Assembly: GCA_948511255.1 (NCBI GenBank)
Contig: CAOQNC010000037.1
Location: 1 to 6,403, forward strand
Length of the DNA: 6,403 bases
Direction: 5' to 3'
Source of the DNA: an uncultured Candidatus Saccharibacteria bacterium
GTDB taxonomy: Bacteria > Patescibacteriota > Saccharimonadia > Saccharimonadales > Saccharimonadaceae
Part shown: positions 1 to 4,879 of the stretch, one piece after another
How the letters are laid out: the number at the start of each line of letters is the position of its first letter
Position numbering within the stretch: position 1 is the stretch's first letter
Program-made: the position numbers and the translations under genes
The notes under the pieces: generated by a model
What the model was told of the DNA's origin: nothing
Database searches by the model: none
What the model saw: only the letters and a program-made list of their open reading frames with translations

Positions 1-787
1 GCTTTTTGATTAGCTTAACGTCTGGTTCTGGCGGTAAATCTTCCAATTTAATCCCTCTTTTTCCAAGGCTATTGCGAATAGTTTGATTATTTTCTTTATG
101 TTCCTGATTAATTGGAGAGAAGCCCATAAGATTATTACGTTCAGTATTGACGTAGGTCATTTCGTTGGCAAGTTGCTTGGCAGTCAGGGCAATAGTAGGG
201 AGAACGTCTGCAAGAGGTTTGGAAGAGCTAGGTTTCAACCCAAGTTTCTCTTTCATTTGGCGAGTATTATTGCCACCAAATAAGACTTTGTCACCATTTG
301 ATTTAATTGTCGCCAGTTCCTTTGAGGAGACGTTGCGACGCTCGACGATAGTGGACAGTTTTTTGTCAGACTCCGTGTATTTCTCTCTTGCTTCTAGACG
401 AGCACGTTGACGTTCCTCAAGATCATTGATTTCTTGGCGACGAGTCTGTATAACAAAATAACTTTGAGCAAAAGCAATCACTGGTTTGCGCGGGTCACCG
501 TTTTGCGCAATCAGATAACAAGCATAGCGAGACAGTTCATAATCGGTGATTTCTTTCTTGACACCGGAGCCGATTTTGACCATTTTCCTGACTTTACGAA
601 AATGGTCAAAATGTGTTGAAATTGTTGATGCTGGATTATTCTGGAAGGAGCTTTGCGCTTTTTTGATTACCGAAAGGAAGTTTTCCCATTTGGCATAACC
701 TAGCACATATTGGAGCTCCCTTGCGCTCCAGAACTCGGAGTCGCCTTTTTGATGTTTGATTTCTTCTAAAGATTTTTCATTGTCCAT
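1..787 (-). CDS. dinD: DNA damage-inducible protein D (DinD) family, 3' end off the window
   Basis: The frame is open from ATG at 787 to the left edge, giving 262 residues without a stop. The N-terminal part has the Bro-N-like pattern FWSARELQYVLGYAKWENF (residues 19-37). It is followed by a helical charged middle (ITDYELSRYACYLIAQNGDP, about 80-99) and a conserved C-terminal end with GKRGIKLEDLPPEPDVK (about 242-258). This order and these motifs are typical of DinD, whose E. coli member is SOS-induced and has been reported to affect RecA activity. Family members are about 270-280 residues, so only a short tail should be missing. The start is fixed by a -10 element 9 nt upstream, and there is no Shine-Dalgarno sequence. 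The gene is visibly more AT-rich than the minus-strand genes at 2-5.8 kb, which suggests a separate origin. It is divergent from the orphan gene at 1027. DNA-damage control is inferred from the family name; I found no clear LexA box. Confidence 0.88.
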   Translation of the reverse strand, partial: MDNEKSLEEIKHQKGDSEFWSARELQYVLGYAKWENFLSVIKKAQSSFQNNPASTISTHFDHFRKVRKMVKIGSGVKKEITDYELSRYACYLIAQNGDPRKPVIAFAQSYFVIQTRRQEINDLEERQRARLEAREKYTESDKKLSTIVERRNVSSKELATIKSNGDKVLFGGNNTRQMKEKLGLKPSSSKPLADVLPTIALTAKQLANEMTYVNTERNNLMGFSPINQEHKENNQTIRNSLGKRGIKLEDLPPEPDVKLIKK

Positions 788-796
788 ATTTATTTT

Positions 797-825
797 ATTA
801 TATCATAGATAGACAATTTTGTTGC
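797..825 (-). promoter_or_regulatory. dinD promoter, extended -10, near-leaderless
   Basis: On the minus strand TGA-TATAAT (805-797) is a perfect -10 with an extended TGN. A weak -35 (GCAACA, 825-820) lies 17 nt upstream. Only 9 nt (AAAATAAAT) separate the -10 from the dinD ATG at 787. Transcription should therefore start about 2-3 nt before the start codon, leaving no room for a ribosome binding site. Confidence 0.72.
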
Positions 826-837
826 GAGTTTTGCGAA
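822..837. repeat. Short direct repeat TTGCGA, possible operator half-sites
   Basis: TTGCGAG (822-828) and TTGCGAA (831-837) are repeated 9 bp apart, overlapping the upstream side of the weak dinD -35. A further TTGCGAA occurs at 923-929 in the leader of the divergent gene. This could be a regulator site for either promoter, but the repeat is short and chance cannot be excluded. Confidence 0.3.
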
Positions 838-852
838 TAAGCATATGTAGTA

Positions 853-881
853 TTGACTTTTTAGATAAAGTGTGATACAAT
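853..881 (+). promoter_or_regulatory. Strong sigma70-type promoter of the orphan gene
   Basis: TTGACT (853-858), a 17-nt spacer, and TACAAT (876-881) preceded by an extended TGA (873-875). This is close to consensus at every element. The start site should lie near 887-889, giving a leader of about 139 nt before the ATG at 1027. That is long compared with the other genes here. Confidence 0.85.
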
Positions 882-883
882 GT

Positions 884-903
884 AGGTAGTCAGAAAACTA
901 CCT
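884..903 (+). promoter_or_regulatory. Perfect 7-bp dyad across the predicted start site
   Basis: AGGTAGT (884-890) and ACTACCT (897-903) are perfect inverted repeats around a 6-nt centre (CAGAAA). The dyad begins 2 nt after the -10 and covers the predicted +1. This is the classical position for a repressor operator. If transcription starts at its left edge, it could instead form a 5'-terminal hairpin. No binding protein can be named. Confidence 0.5.
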
Positions 904-943
904 TGCGTACATTAAGTTTTTGTTGCGAAATACCTCATGCCAG

Positions 944-992
944 TTTCGCGGAACTAAGCACATTGGGTCCCGGTGTGTCTAGCTCCGCGAAA
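944..992 (+). promoter_or_regulatory. 49-nt hairpin in the long leader of the orphan gene
   Basis: TTTCGCGGA (944-952) pairs perfectly with TCCGCGAAA (984-992). Pairing continues inward through 954-956/980-982 and 958-966/970-978, including three G-U pairs. The only interruptions are two A-C mismatches (953/983 and 957/979), and the loop is about 3 nt (967-969). The whole element is thus one near-continuous stem of about 21 pairs. It ends 34 nt before the start codon and is followed by an A/U-rich stretch and the ribosome binding site. There is no adequate U-tract directly after it, so it is not an ordinary terminator. It resembles no riboswitch family I recognise. Roles could be translational control, mRNA protection or protein binding. 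Confidence 0.6.
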
Positions 993-1013
993 GTGGAAAT
1001 ATATTTTATTTTT

Positions 1014-1018
1014 GGAGG
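1014..1018 (+). promoter_or_regulatory. Shine-Dalgarno GGAGG for the gene at 1027
   Basis: GGAGG lies 8 nt before the ATG at 1027. This fixes the start in preference to the next in-frame ATG at 1042. Its presence contrasts with the leaderless genes on the other strand. Confidence 0.85.
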
Positions 1019-1026
1019 TATAGACC

Positions 1027-1887
1027 ATGAGTGAATTACTGATGACCTATGTGAAAGCGAAGTTTGCGAATGCCCGAGAAGCGTGCCCCGGAATGTCGGA
1101 GGACGTTTATGCTCTCACCGATTACTTTGCGGAGGTGGCCAATGACCAATTGACTCCGGCTGGGGTCACGATGGTGCTGCTTTGCATCATGGATGATCTG
1201 AAGAAGAAGCGGTGCGGGTTTGGTCGCCAAGTCGAGTTCCCGGCGCATCTGGCGCAGCGAGCGCTACAGGTGCGGGCGGAGATGCCCTATTTCCTCCAGG
1301 TGCTAGACGCCGTGGCGGAGAGGGGATTCGCGGATGAGGTGCGAGCCGAGTGTCGCGAAGCGTTCAACTGGGACGTACCGAAGCGAGTCACCACGACCGA
1401 TAAAATCAGTAGCCGCGACAATATTAATGCGGCGGTTGATTGGTGGTCAGAGGCTATCCAGCACCCCAAGATGGACAACGGCACCAACGAGATGTCAATG
1501 GCTATGATGCTGTTCGGCGGTATGCATCGTCGGCAGTTGACCGCCGACGACCTGCGGACTTTCCGCGAAAAGTTGGCCGAAGGCATCGTGCAGCGGATGG
1601 TACGCGAGGGACATCGTATAACTTTGGACGTGGACTATGGCCCGGATAGAACTCTGGGAGAGGCTGGCGCGGCAATCGGATTGGGACAGTTTGACTTCCC
1701 CTGTAAGACTACTATGTGGGTGTCCGATACAGAGGTGAGAGTGTCCGCCGGTTATGGCGCCCCCCCCCCAGATTATTTGGGAGGCTACTTCCGCTCCGGC
1801 CGACAACTCTGCGGCGCAACAAGGCTAATGATTTGCCCGCTCTCTTTGAGCGGGCATTTCTATTGGTTTAATGGGATGTTTTTGTAA
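1027..1887 (+). CDS. Orphan protein of unknown function, 3' end disrupted by a C10 tract
   Basis: I do not recognise this protein. The first ~165 residues look helical and mostly soluble, with charged amphipathic stretches. Residues ~165-245 look more like alternating strands (HRITLDVDYG, TTMWVSDTEVRVSAGYG). There is no signal peptide and no clear membrane segment. It has its own strong promoter, a structured leader and a good Shine-Dalgarno sequence, so it is very likely expressed. As written, the frame runs 286 codons to a stop at 1885-1887, but it then reads straight through a terminator hairpin at 1835-1855. Moving to the +1 frame within the C10 run (1760-1769) replaces the last 41 codons. 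The new tail is IIWEATSAPADNSAAQQG, ending at TAA 1826-1828, 6 nt before the terminator stem. That product would be about 266 residues and is the more sensible gene end. The extra C may be a sequencing error, a phase-variable state or a frameshift site. Confidence 0.7.
   Translation: MSELLMTYVKAKFANAREACPGMSEDVYALTDYFAEVANDQLTPAGVTMVLLCIMDDLKKKRCGFGRQVEFPAHLAQRALQVRAEMPYFLQVLDAVAERGFADEVRAECREAFNWDVPKRVTTTDKISSRDNINAAVDWWSEAIQHPKMDNGTNEMSMAMMLFGGMHRRQLTADDLRTFREKLAEGIVQRMVREGHRITLDVDYGPDRTLGEAGAAIGLGQFDFPCKTTMWVSDTEVRVSAGYGAPPPDYLGGYFRSGRQLCGATRLMICPLSLSGHFYWFNGMFL
1760..1769 (+). repeat. Homopolymer of ten C near the 3' end of the orphan gene
   Basis: Ten consecutive C after GGCG at residues 245-248 of the gene. 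With nine C the frame ends at TAA 1826-1828 before the terminator. With ten (as here) or eleven, it runs through the terminator to stops at 1885 or 1869. Such tracts are prone to slipped-strand mispairing and to base-calling errors. Confidence 0.8.
1835..1869 (+). terminator. Rho-independent terminator of the orphan gene
   Basis: GCCCGCTC (1835-1842), loop TCTTT, GAGCGGGC (1848-1855): an 8-bp GC-rich stem followed by a moderately U-rich run (ATTTCTATTGGTTT). In the opposite direction the following bases (AAATCATTAG) are poor in U, so plus-strand termination is favoured. Confidence 0.8.
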
Positions 1888-1942
1888 CGATAGTAGTTAT
1901 GGGGCTTTGTGCCACTACAGATAGACCCTCGACGAGGGGTAT
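1835..1942 (-). ncRNA. Candidate small or antisense RNA from an otherwise unexplained promoter
   Basis: A consensus minus-strand promoter at 1977-1949 predicts a transcript starting near 1942, but no convincing gene follows. The transcript would begin with a tight hairpin (CCCTC/GAGGG around a 3-nt loop, within 1925-1940). It would then contain a second stem (1914-1918 pairing with 1893-1897, with an inner GGC/GCC stem), and reach the 8-bp hairpin at 1835-1855. Three successive hairpins in about 108 nt suit a structured RNA. If the last hairpin does not stop it, the transcript would run antisense into the orphan gene. The 3' end is a guess because there is no good U-tract on this strand. It matches no RNA family I know. 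Confidence 0.3.
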
Positions 1943-1948
1943 AATACT

Positions 1949-1977
1949 ATTGTAGCACAGGTGGGTGATTTTGTCAA
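1949..1977 (-). promoter_or_regulatory. Consensus minus-strand promoter overlapping the vanZ stop codon
   Basis: On the minus strand TTGACA (1977-1972), a 17-nt spacer, then TACAAT (1954-1949) with extended TGC (1957-1955). The core elements are identical to those of the fic promoter at 5796-5768. The -35 overlaps the final CAT-TGA of vanZ. No ATG follows: 6 nt after the -10 the sequence is ATA. What it transcribes is unclear. Confidence 0.72.
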
Positions 1978-2546
1978 TGGTCGGGAGGGTTTTGAGGGGG
2001 CTTTTTGAGGAGGTCGAGGAAGTTGTGGACGAGAGGGCGAAAGACGAGATAGAAGAGGTAGCCGAGGAAACCGCCGAAGACGTTGGTGATGAGGTCGGTG
2101 ATGTCGGCGGAGCGAAAGCTGTGGAGGAGGGGCTGGAGGGTTTCGATAGTGAAGCTGAGAAGGAAAGTGAGAAAGAGGACGCGGAGAAGACCGAGGAGTA
2201 TGGCGCGGACGGAGGTAGGGCGGCTGCGGCGCTCATGGTCGGTCAGGGGGAGGAGGAAGCCGAAGGGGATGGTCATGATGACATTGAGGGCGATTTGGCG
2301 CACGAAGTCGCCGCGACCGTGGGCGACGTCGATGAGGGGCGTCATGTTCATCGGGACGTAGGAGTGGTCGAGGATGAAGGGGAGGGCGGAGATGATCGGC
2401 ATGAGGGTAAAATAGAGGACAAAGGATAGGTAAATATACATTAGGGTATTGACGAGGAGGACGTCGTTCCCCCTGCGGCGCCATTTTTTGAAGAAAATGA
2501 GAAAATAGAGGGCGATAAGGACGACGAAATCGAGGAGGATGTTCAT
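1974..2546 (-). CDS. VanZ-like family membrane protein
   Basis: A protein of 190 residues with about five hydrophobic segments (roughly 2-19, 29-51, 84-101, 114-133, 152-170). The VanZ-family signature is present: NVIMTIPFGFLLPL (88-101), then E135 and Q138 in FTIETLQPLL. These are followed by R145, D148, D151, N155 and G158 in RSADITDLITNVFGG. VanZ was named for teicoplanin resistance, but most members are chromosomal, of unknown function, and probably act in the envelope. No other van genes are present here, so resistance should not be inferred. It starts 35 nt after the ackA stop, with no Shine-Dalgarno sequence and no clear promoter in the gap, so it is probably co-transcribed with ackA. 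The TGA stop lies inside the next promoter's -35. Confidence 0.88.
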   Translation of the reverse strand: MNILLDFVVLIALYFLIFFKKWRRRGNDVLLVNTLMYIYLSFVLYFTLMPIISALPFILDHSYVPMNMTPLIDVAHGRGDFVRQIALNVIMTIPFGFLLPLTDHERRSRPTSVRAILLGLLRVLFLTFLLSFTIETLQPLLHSFRSADITDLITNVFGGFLGYLFYLVFRPLVHNFLDLLKKPPQNPPDH

Positions 2547-2581
2547 AGGTTTTGGTGTTTCATGGGGTTAAAGTTGGCAGA

Positions 2582-3775
2582 TTATTTGGTCCCCTGTGCG
2601 GCGAGGAGGATTTCGGCGCGGCGGAGCATGGCGGCAGCTTCGTCGGTGTGGATGACGTAGATAGGTTTCGAGCCTTTTGCGGAGATGTCGACGTGGTCGC
2701 TGTCGCCGAGGCCGGCGTCGTTTTTCTGGTCGTCGAGTTTGAAGCCGAGATATTCGAGGCCGGCGACGATATCGCGGCGGATTTCGGCGTTGCGTTCGCC
2801 GATGGTGGCGGTGAAGACGAGGGCGTCGGTGCCGCACATGGAGGCGACCATTTCGCCGATGGCGCGCTGGATGCGGTAGATATACATGTCATAGGCGAGC
2901 TGGGCGCGGGGGTTCGAGGCGCGCAGTTCGAGGACGTCGCGCATGTCGCCGGAGACGCCGCTGACGCCGAGAAGGCCGCATTGGCGGTTTAAATATTCTT
3001 CGATGGCTTCGTCGTTCAGGCCGAGTTCGTGCTGGATGGCGATGGCAGCGGCCGGGTCGATGTCGCCGGAGCGGGTCGCCATCATGACGCCTTCGAGAGG
3101 AGTGTAGCCCATGGTCGTATCGTAGGAATAGCCGCCCTTAATCGCGGTGAGAGAGGCGCCAGAACCGAGGTGGCAAGCGACGACGCGCTCGGGGAGAAGG
3201 TCGTGATCGCGGAGGTAGTTGCGGACAGCGCCCATAGAAAGACCGTGATAGCCATAGCGCTTGATTTCGGCACGATTCGCGAGGTCGACGTCGATGGCGT
3301 AGAGCTTGTGGACTTCGTCGCGGGTATGGTGGAAGTGGGAGTCAGAGATGATGATGACAGGGGTTTCGGGGAAAGTTTCGACGCATTTGGAGATTTCGGC
3401 GGCGATGACCGGGACGTGGAGCGGGGCGCGGCGTTTTTCTTCTTCGAGGAGACGGAGGCATTCGTCATCAACGATGTAGTCGTTGTTGAAAAATTCGCCG
3501 GTCGCAACGACGCGAGCGAGGATGCCGTCGAGAGTGTCGTCGACGGAGAGATAGCCGGTCTCGGTGAGAATGTTATAAGTATAGCGAATAGTGTCGGCGA
3601 TGCGCTTGAAGCCGTTGGTGAATTTTTGAGTGCGACCGTCGGAGTGTTTCAGGGTACAGATTAACTTCTTGTCTTCAGTCTCGAAGTGGAGCGAACAGAC
3701 CTCCTGGCCGTTTTTGTAGAGGGCATACTTACGAGAAGATGAGCCAGGGTTAGTGACGAGAAATAGTTTTTCCAT
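2582..3775 (-). CDS. ackA: Acetate kinase, divergent
   Basis: This cytosolic enzyme interconverts acetate + ATP with acetyl phosphate + ADP; in a fermenter it usually yields ATP. At 397 residues it has the normal family length. Visible motifs are TNPGSSSRK (8-16, nucleotide site), RVV with R88, D145 in SDSHFHHT, RYGYHG with H177, HLGSGAS (202-208), TTMGYTPLEG (220-229), TRSGDIDP with R235, SGDMRDVL, FTATIGE (331-337) and TDE with E389. The catalytic Asn, Arg, Asp, His, Arg and Glu positions are therefore kept. Several near-invariant neighbours differ from typical AckA: RVVHGG is RVVATG, GFHGTSH is GYHGLSM, HLGNG is HLGSG, and FTAGIGE is FTATIGE. These fit a deep-branching lineage. No phosphotransacetylase is adjacent; acetyl phosphate could come from a phosphoketolase elsewhere (inference). 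ATG at 3775 has AAGGAG 5 nt upstream. Confidence 0.95.
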   Translation of the reverse strand: MEKLFLVTNPGSSSRKYALYKNGQEVCSLHFETEDKKLICTLKHSDGRTQKFTNGFKRIADTIRYTYNILTETGYLSVDDTLDGILARVVATGEFFNNDYIVDDECLRLLEEEKRRAPLHVPVIAAEISKCVETFPETPVIIISDSHFHHTRDEVHKLYAIDVDLANRAEIKRYGYHGLSMGAVRNYLRDHDLLPERVVACHLGSGASLTAIKGGYSYDTTMGYTPLEGVMMATRSGDIDPAAAIAIQHELGLNDEAIEEYLNRQCGLLGVSGVSGDMRDVLELRASNPRAQLAYDMYIYRIQRAIGEMVASMCGTDALVFTATIGERNAEIRRDIVAGLEYLGFKLDDQKNDAGLGDSDHVDISAKGSKPIYVIHTDEAAAMLRRAEILLAAQGTK

Positions 3776-3780
3776 AATAA

Positions 3781-3801
3781 CTCCTTTTCTCTAGTATAAC
3801 A
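3781..3801 (-). promoter_or_regulatory. ackA extended -10 and Shine-Dalgarno sequence
   Basis: In the 45-nt gap before ackA, the minus strand has TGT-TATACT (3801-3793), an extended -10 without a recognisable -35. AAGGAG (3786-3781) follows, 5 nt before the ATG at 3775. If used, the promoter would give a leader of only about 10-13 nt, starting almost at the Shine-Dalgarno sequence. The ribosome binding site is certain; the promoter is plausible. Confidence 0.5.
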
Positions 3802-3820
3802 GGTTTTCGGAAATTTGAGG

Positions 3821-4828
3821 CTAGAAGGAGAATTTTTGGTGCTTTTGGCCCATGGCGGTATCGTAGTAGATGTTGTAGCGGCTGGAGGTGAGCTCGAGGG
3901 CGAGCGACCAGATGACTTCGTCGTTATAGACGTAGTGCGAATCGCGGAGGATGCGCCAGAGGTCGGTAAATTGGAAGCCGGGCAGCTGGCGGGCGATGAG
4001 GTGGTCGGCCTCGGCATAGCGGAGGAAGGAGGTCGTCGTCGGGTTGTCCTTCAGAACGCGGTCGAAACGCTGAAGGTCGGGAGCGAGGATGTGGTTCGTC
4101 TGGATGAGGACGCCGTCTTCGCCGGGGCGGACGACGGCATAGGTCTTCGCGGCATGCTCGACGGCGGCGACGTCACCTTTCGCGTCGGCGATGAGATAGT
4201 TTTTCGGGACGCAGGCGGGAAGTTTCGCGAAGGCATTCAGGGCCTGGCGAGTGGTTTTACATTTCTCGGCGACGTAGCGGATGAGGTGGGCTGGCTTCAA
4301 GCCGTAATTCCATTTGTCGATATGAGCGTAAGTGAGGCCGATATAGAGACCATGCTCGTTGACGGCGTCTTCAAAATATGGCTTGCGGGTGTTTTTGCCG
4401 GTGTGGTGACGCCAGACACCTTCGTCAGAAAAGGCAAAGTAGCGATTCGCGCCGGTGAGGGCGATAGCGTAGCTCTCGAAGAACTCGCGGGAGTTCGGGA
4501 GCCAGTCGTAGTTACGGCCGACGAAGCATTTGTCGTTTTCGCGGATGGCGAAGATGGTACAGCCGTGCTGGTGAGGATTGACTTTGCGGCGCTGGCTGTC
4601 GACGGAGCTGGCGATTTCTTCGTAGAGTAAGAGGTCAGGCTCAAGATGGAGGGCTTCGGCGGTGGCGAGAACTTCCTCGATGATCTCGGGGTAGTATTGC
4701 TGGTAGATTTTCTGTTGGACGCGGAGAGTGTCCATGTTCGCAGTAGTAAAGAAATCGTGACCGTTCGCACGAAGGCGCTCGGCGAGAAAACGGCCGTAAT
4801 CGGCGTGAGAGCCACTAAACTTAAGCAT
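3821..4828 (-). CDS. C45-family peptidase / acyltransferase-like Ntn hydrolase
   Basis: 335 residues from ATG at 4828. The centre has HGCTIFAI (88-95) with candidate nucleophile C90, then GRNYDW (104-109), NEHGLYIGL (157-165), NYLIADAKGDVAAVE (210-224) and TNH (234-236). This is the pattern of the C45 group (acyl-CoA:6-aminopenicillanate acyltransferase and carcinine hydrolase relatives). Those proteins cleave themselves before the Cys and then hydrolyse or transfer linear amides. The real substrate cannot be told; peptide, N-acyl amino acid or beta-lactam side chain are possibilities. There is no signal peptide, so it is probably cytoplasmic. The frame extends to a TTG at 4846, but that codon lies upstream of the TATAAT at 4840-4835, so ATG 4828 is the credible start. 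It ends 45 nt before ackA. Confidence 0.85.
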   Translation of the reverse strand: MLKFSGSHADYGRFLAERLRANGHDFFTTANMDTLRVQQKIYQQYYPEIIEEVLATAEALHLEPDLLLYEEIASSVDSQRRKVNPHQHGCTIFAIRENDKCFVGRNYDWLPNSREFFESYAIALTGANRYFAFSDEGVWRHHTGKNTRKPYFEDAVNEHGLYIGLTYAHIDKWNYGLKPAHLIRYVAEKCKTTRQALNAFAKLPACVPKNYLIADAKGDVAAVEHAAKTYAVVRPGEDGVLIQTNHILAPDLQRFDRVLKDNPTTTSFLRYAEADHLIARQLPGFQFTDLWRILRDSHYVYNDEVIWSLALELTSSRYNIYYDTAMGQKHQKFSF

Positions 4829-4834
4829 AAGTTT

Positions 4835-4843
4835 ATTATAGCA
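4835..4843 (-). promoter_or_regulatory. Promoter -10 of the C45 gene, leaderless
   Basis: TGC-TATAAT (4843-4835) is an extended perfect -10. The ATG at 4828 follows after exactly 6 nt (AAACTT), so transcription should begin at or next to the start codon. The -35 region (TTCCGT, 4863-4858) is weak. There is no Shine-Dalgarno sequence. Confidence 0.72.
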
Positions 4844-4879
4844 CAAGTTCGGGTGCGACGGAAGGGCTATGAATTGGGT

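Noticed and set aside
1868..1942. A 24-codon leaderless reading frame starting with ATA exactly 6 nt after the orphan minus-strand -10
   Set aside because: The spacing copies the leaderless genes, but ATA is a very rare start, and an open stretch of 24 codons is expected by chance. No homology is recognisable.
1974..1976. Alternative genetic code with TGA read as Gly or Trp
   Set aside because: TGA closes vanZ at a natural point, Trp is encoded by TGG throughout, and no in-frame TGA interrupts any recognised gene.
1868..2236. Minus-strand Ser/Ala/Pro-rich frame of 122 codons overlapping vanZ
   Set aside because: It lies in another frame of the well-supported vanZ, has a low-complexity composition typical of shadow frames in GC-rich genes, and lacks a start signal.
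1965..2429. Plus-strand Glu/Asp/Gly-rich frame opposite vanZ
   Set aside because: It is the antisense of a membrane protein gene; its extreme acidic composition mirrors the real frame and there is no promoter or ribosome binding site.
1974..2546. VanZ as evidence for glycopeptide resistance
   Set aside because: VanZ-like proteins are widespread without resistance, and no vanA, vanH, vanX or regulator genes are in the window.
3029..3664. Long plus-strand frame (211 codons) opposite ackA, and a similar 271-codon frame at 3815-4630 opposite the C45 gene
   Set aside because: Both are antisense shadows of strongly conserved enzymes, rich in Val/Asp/Gly/Glu, with no initiation signals.
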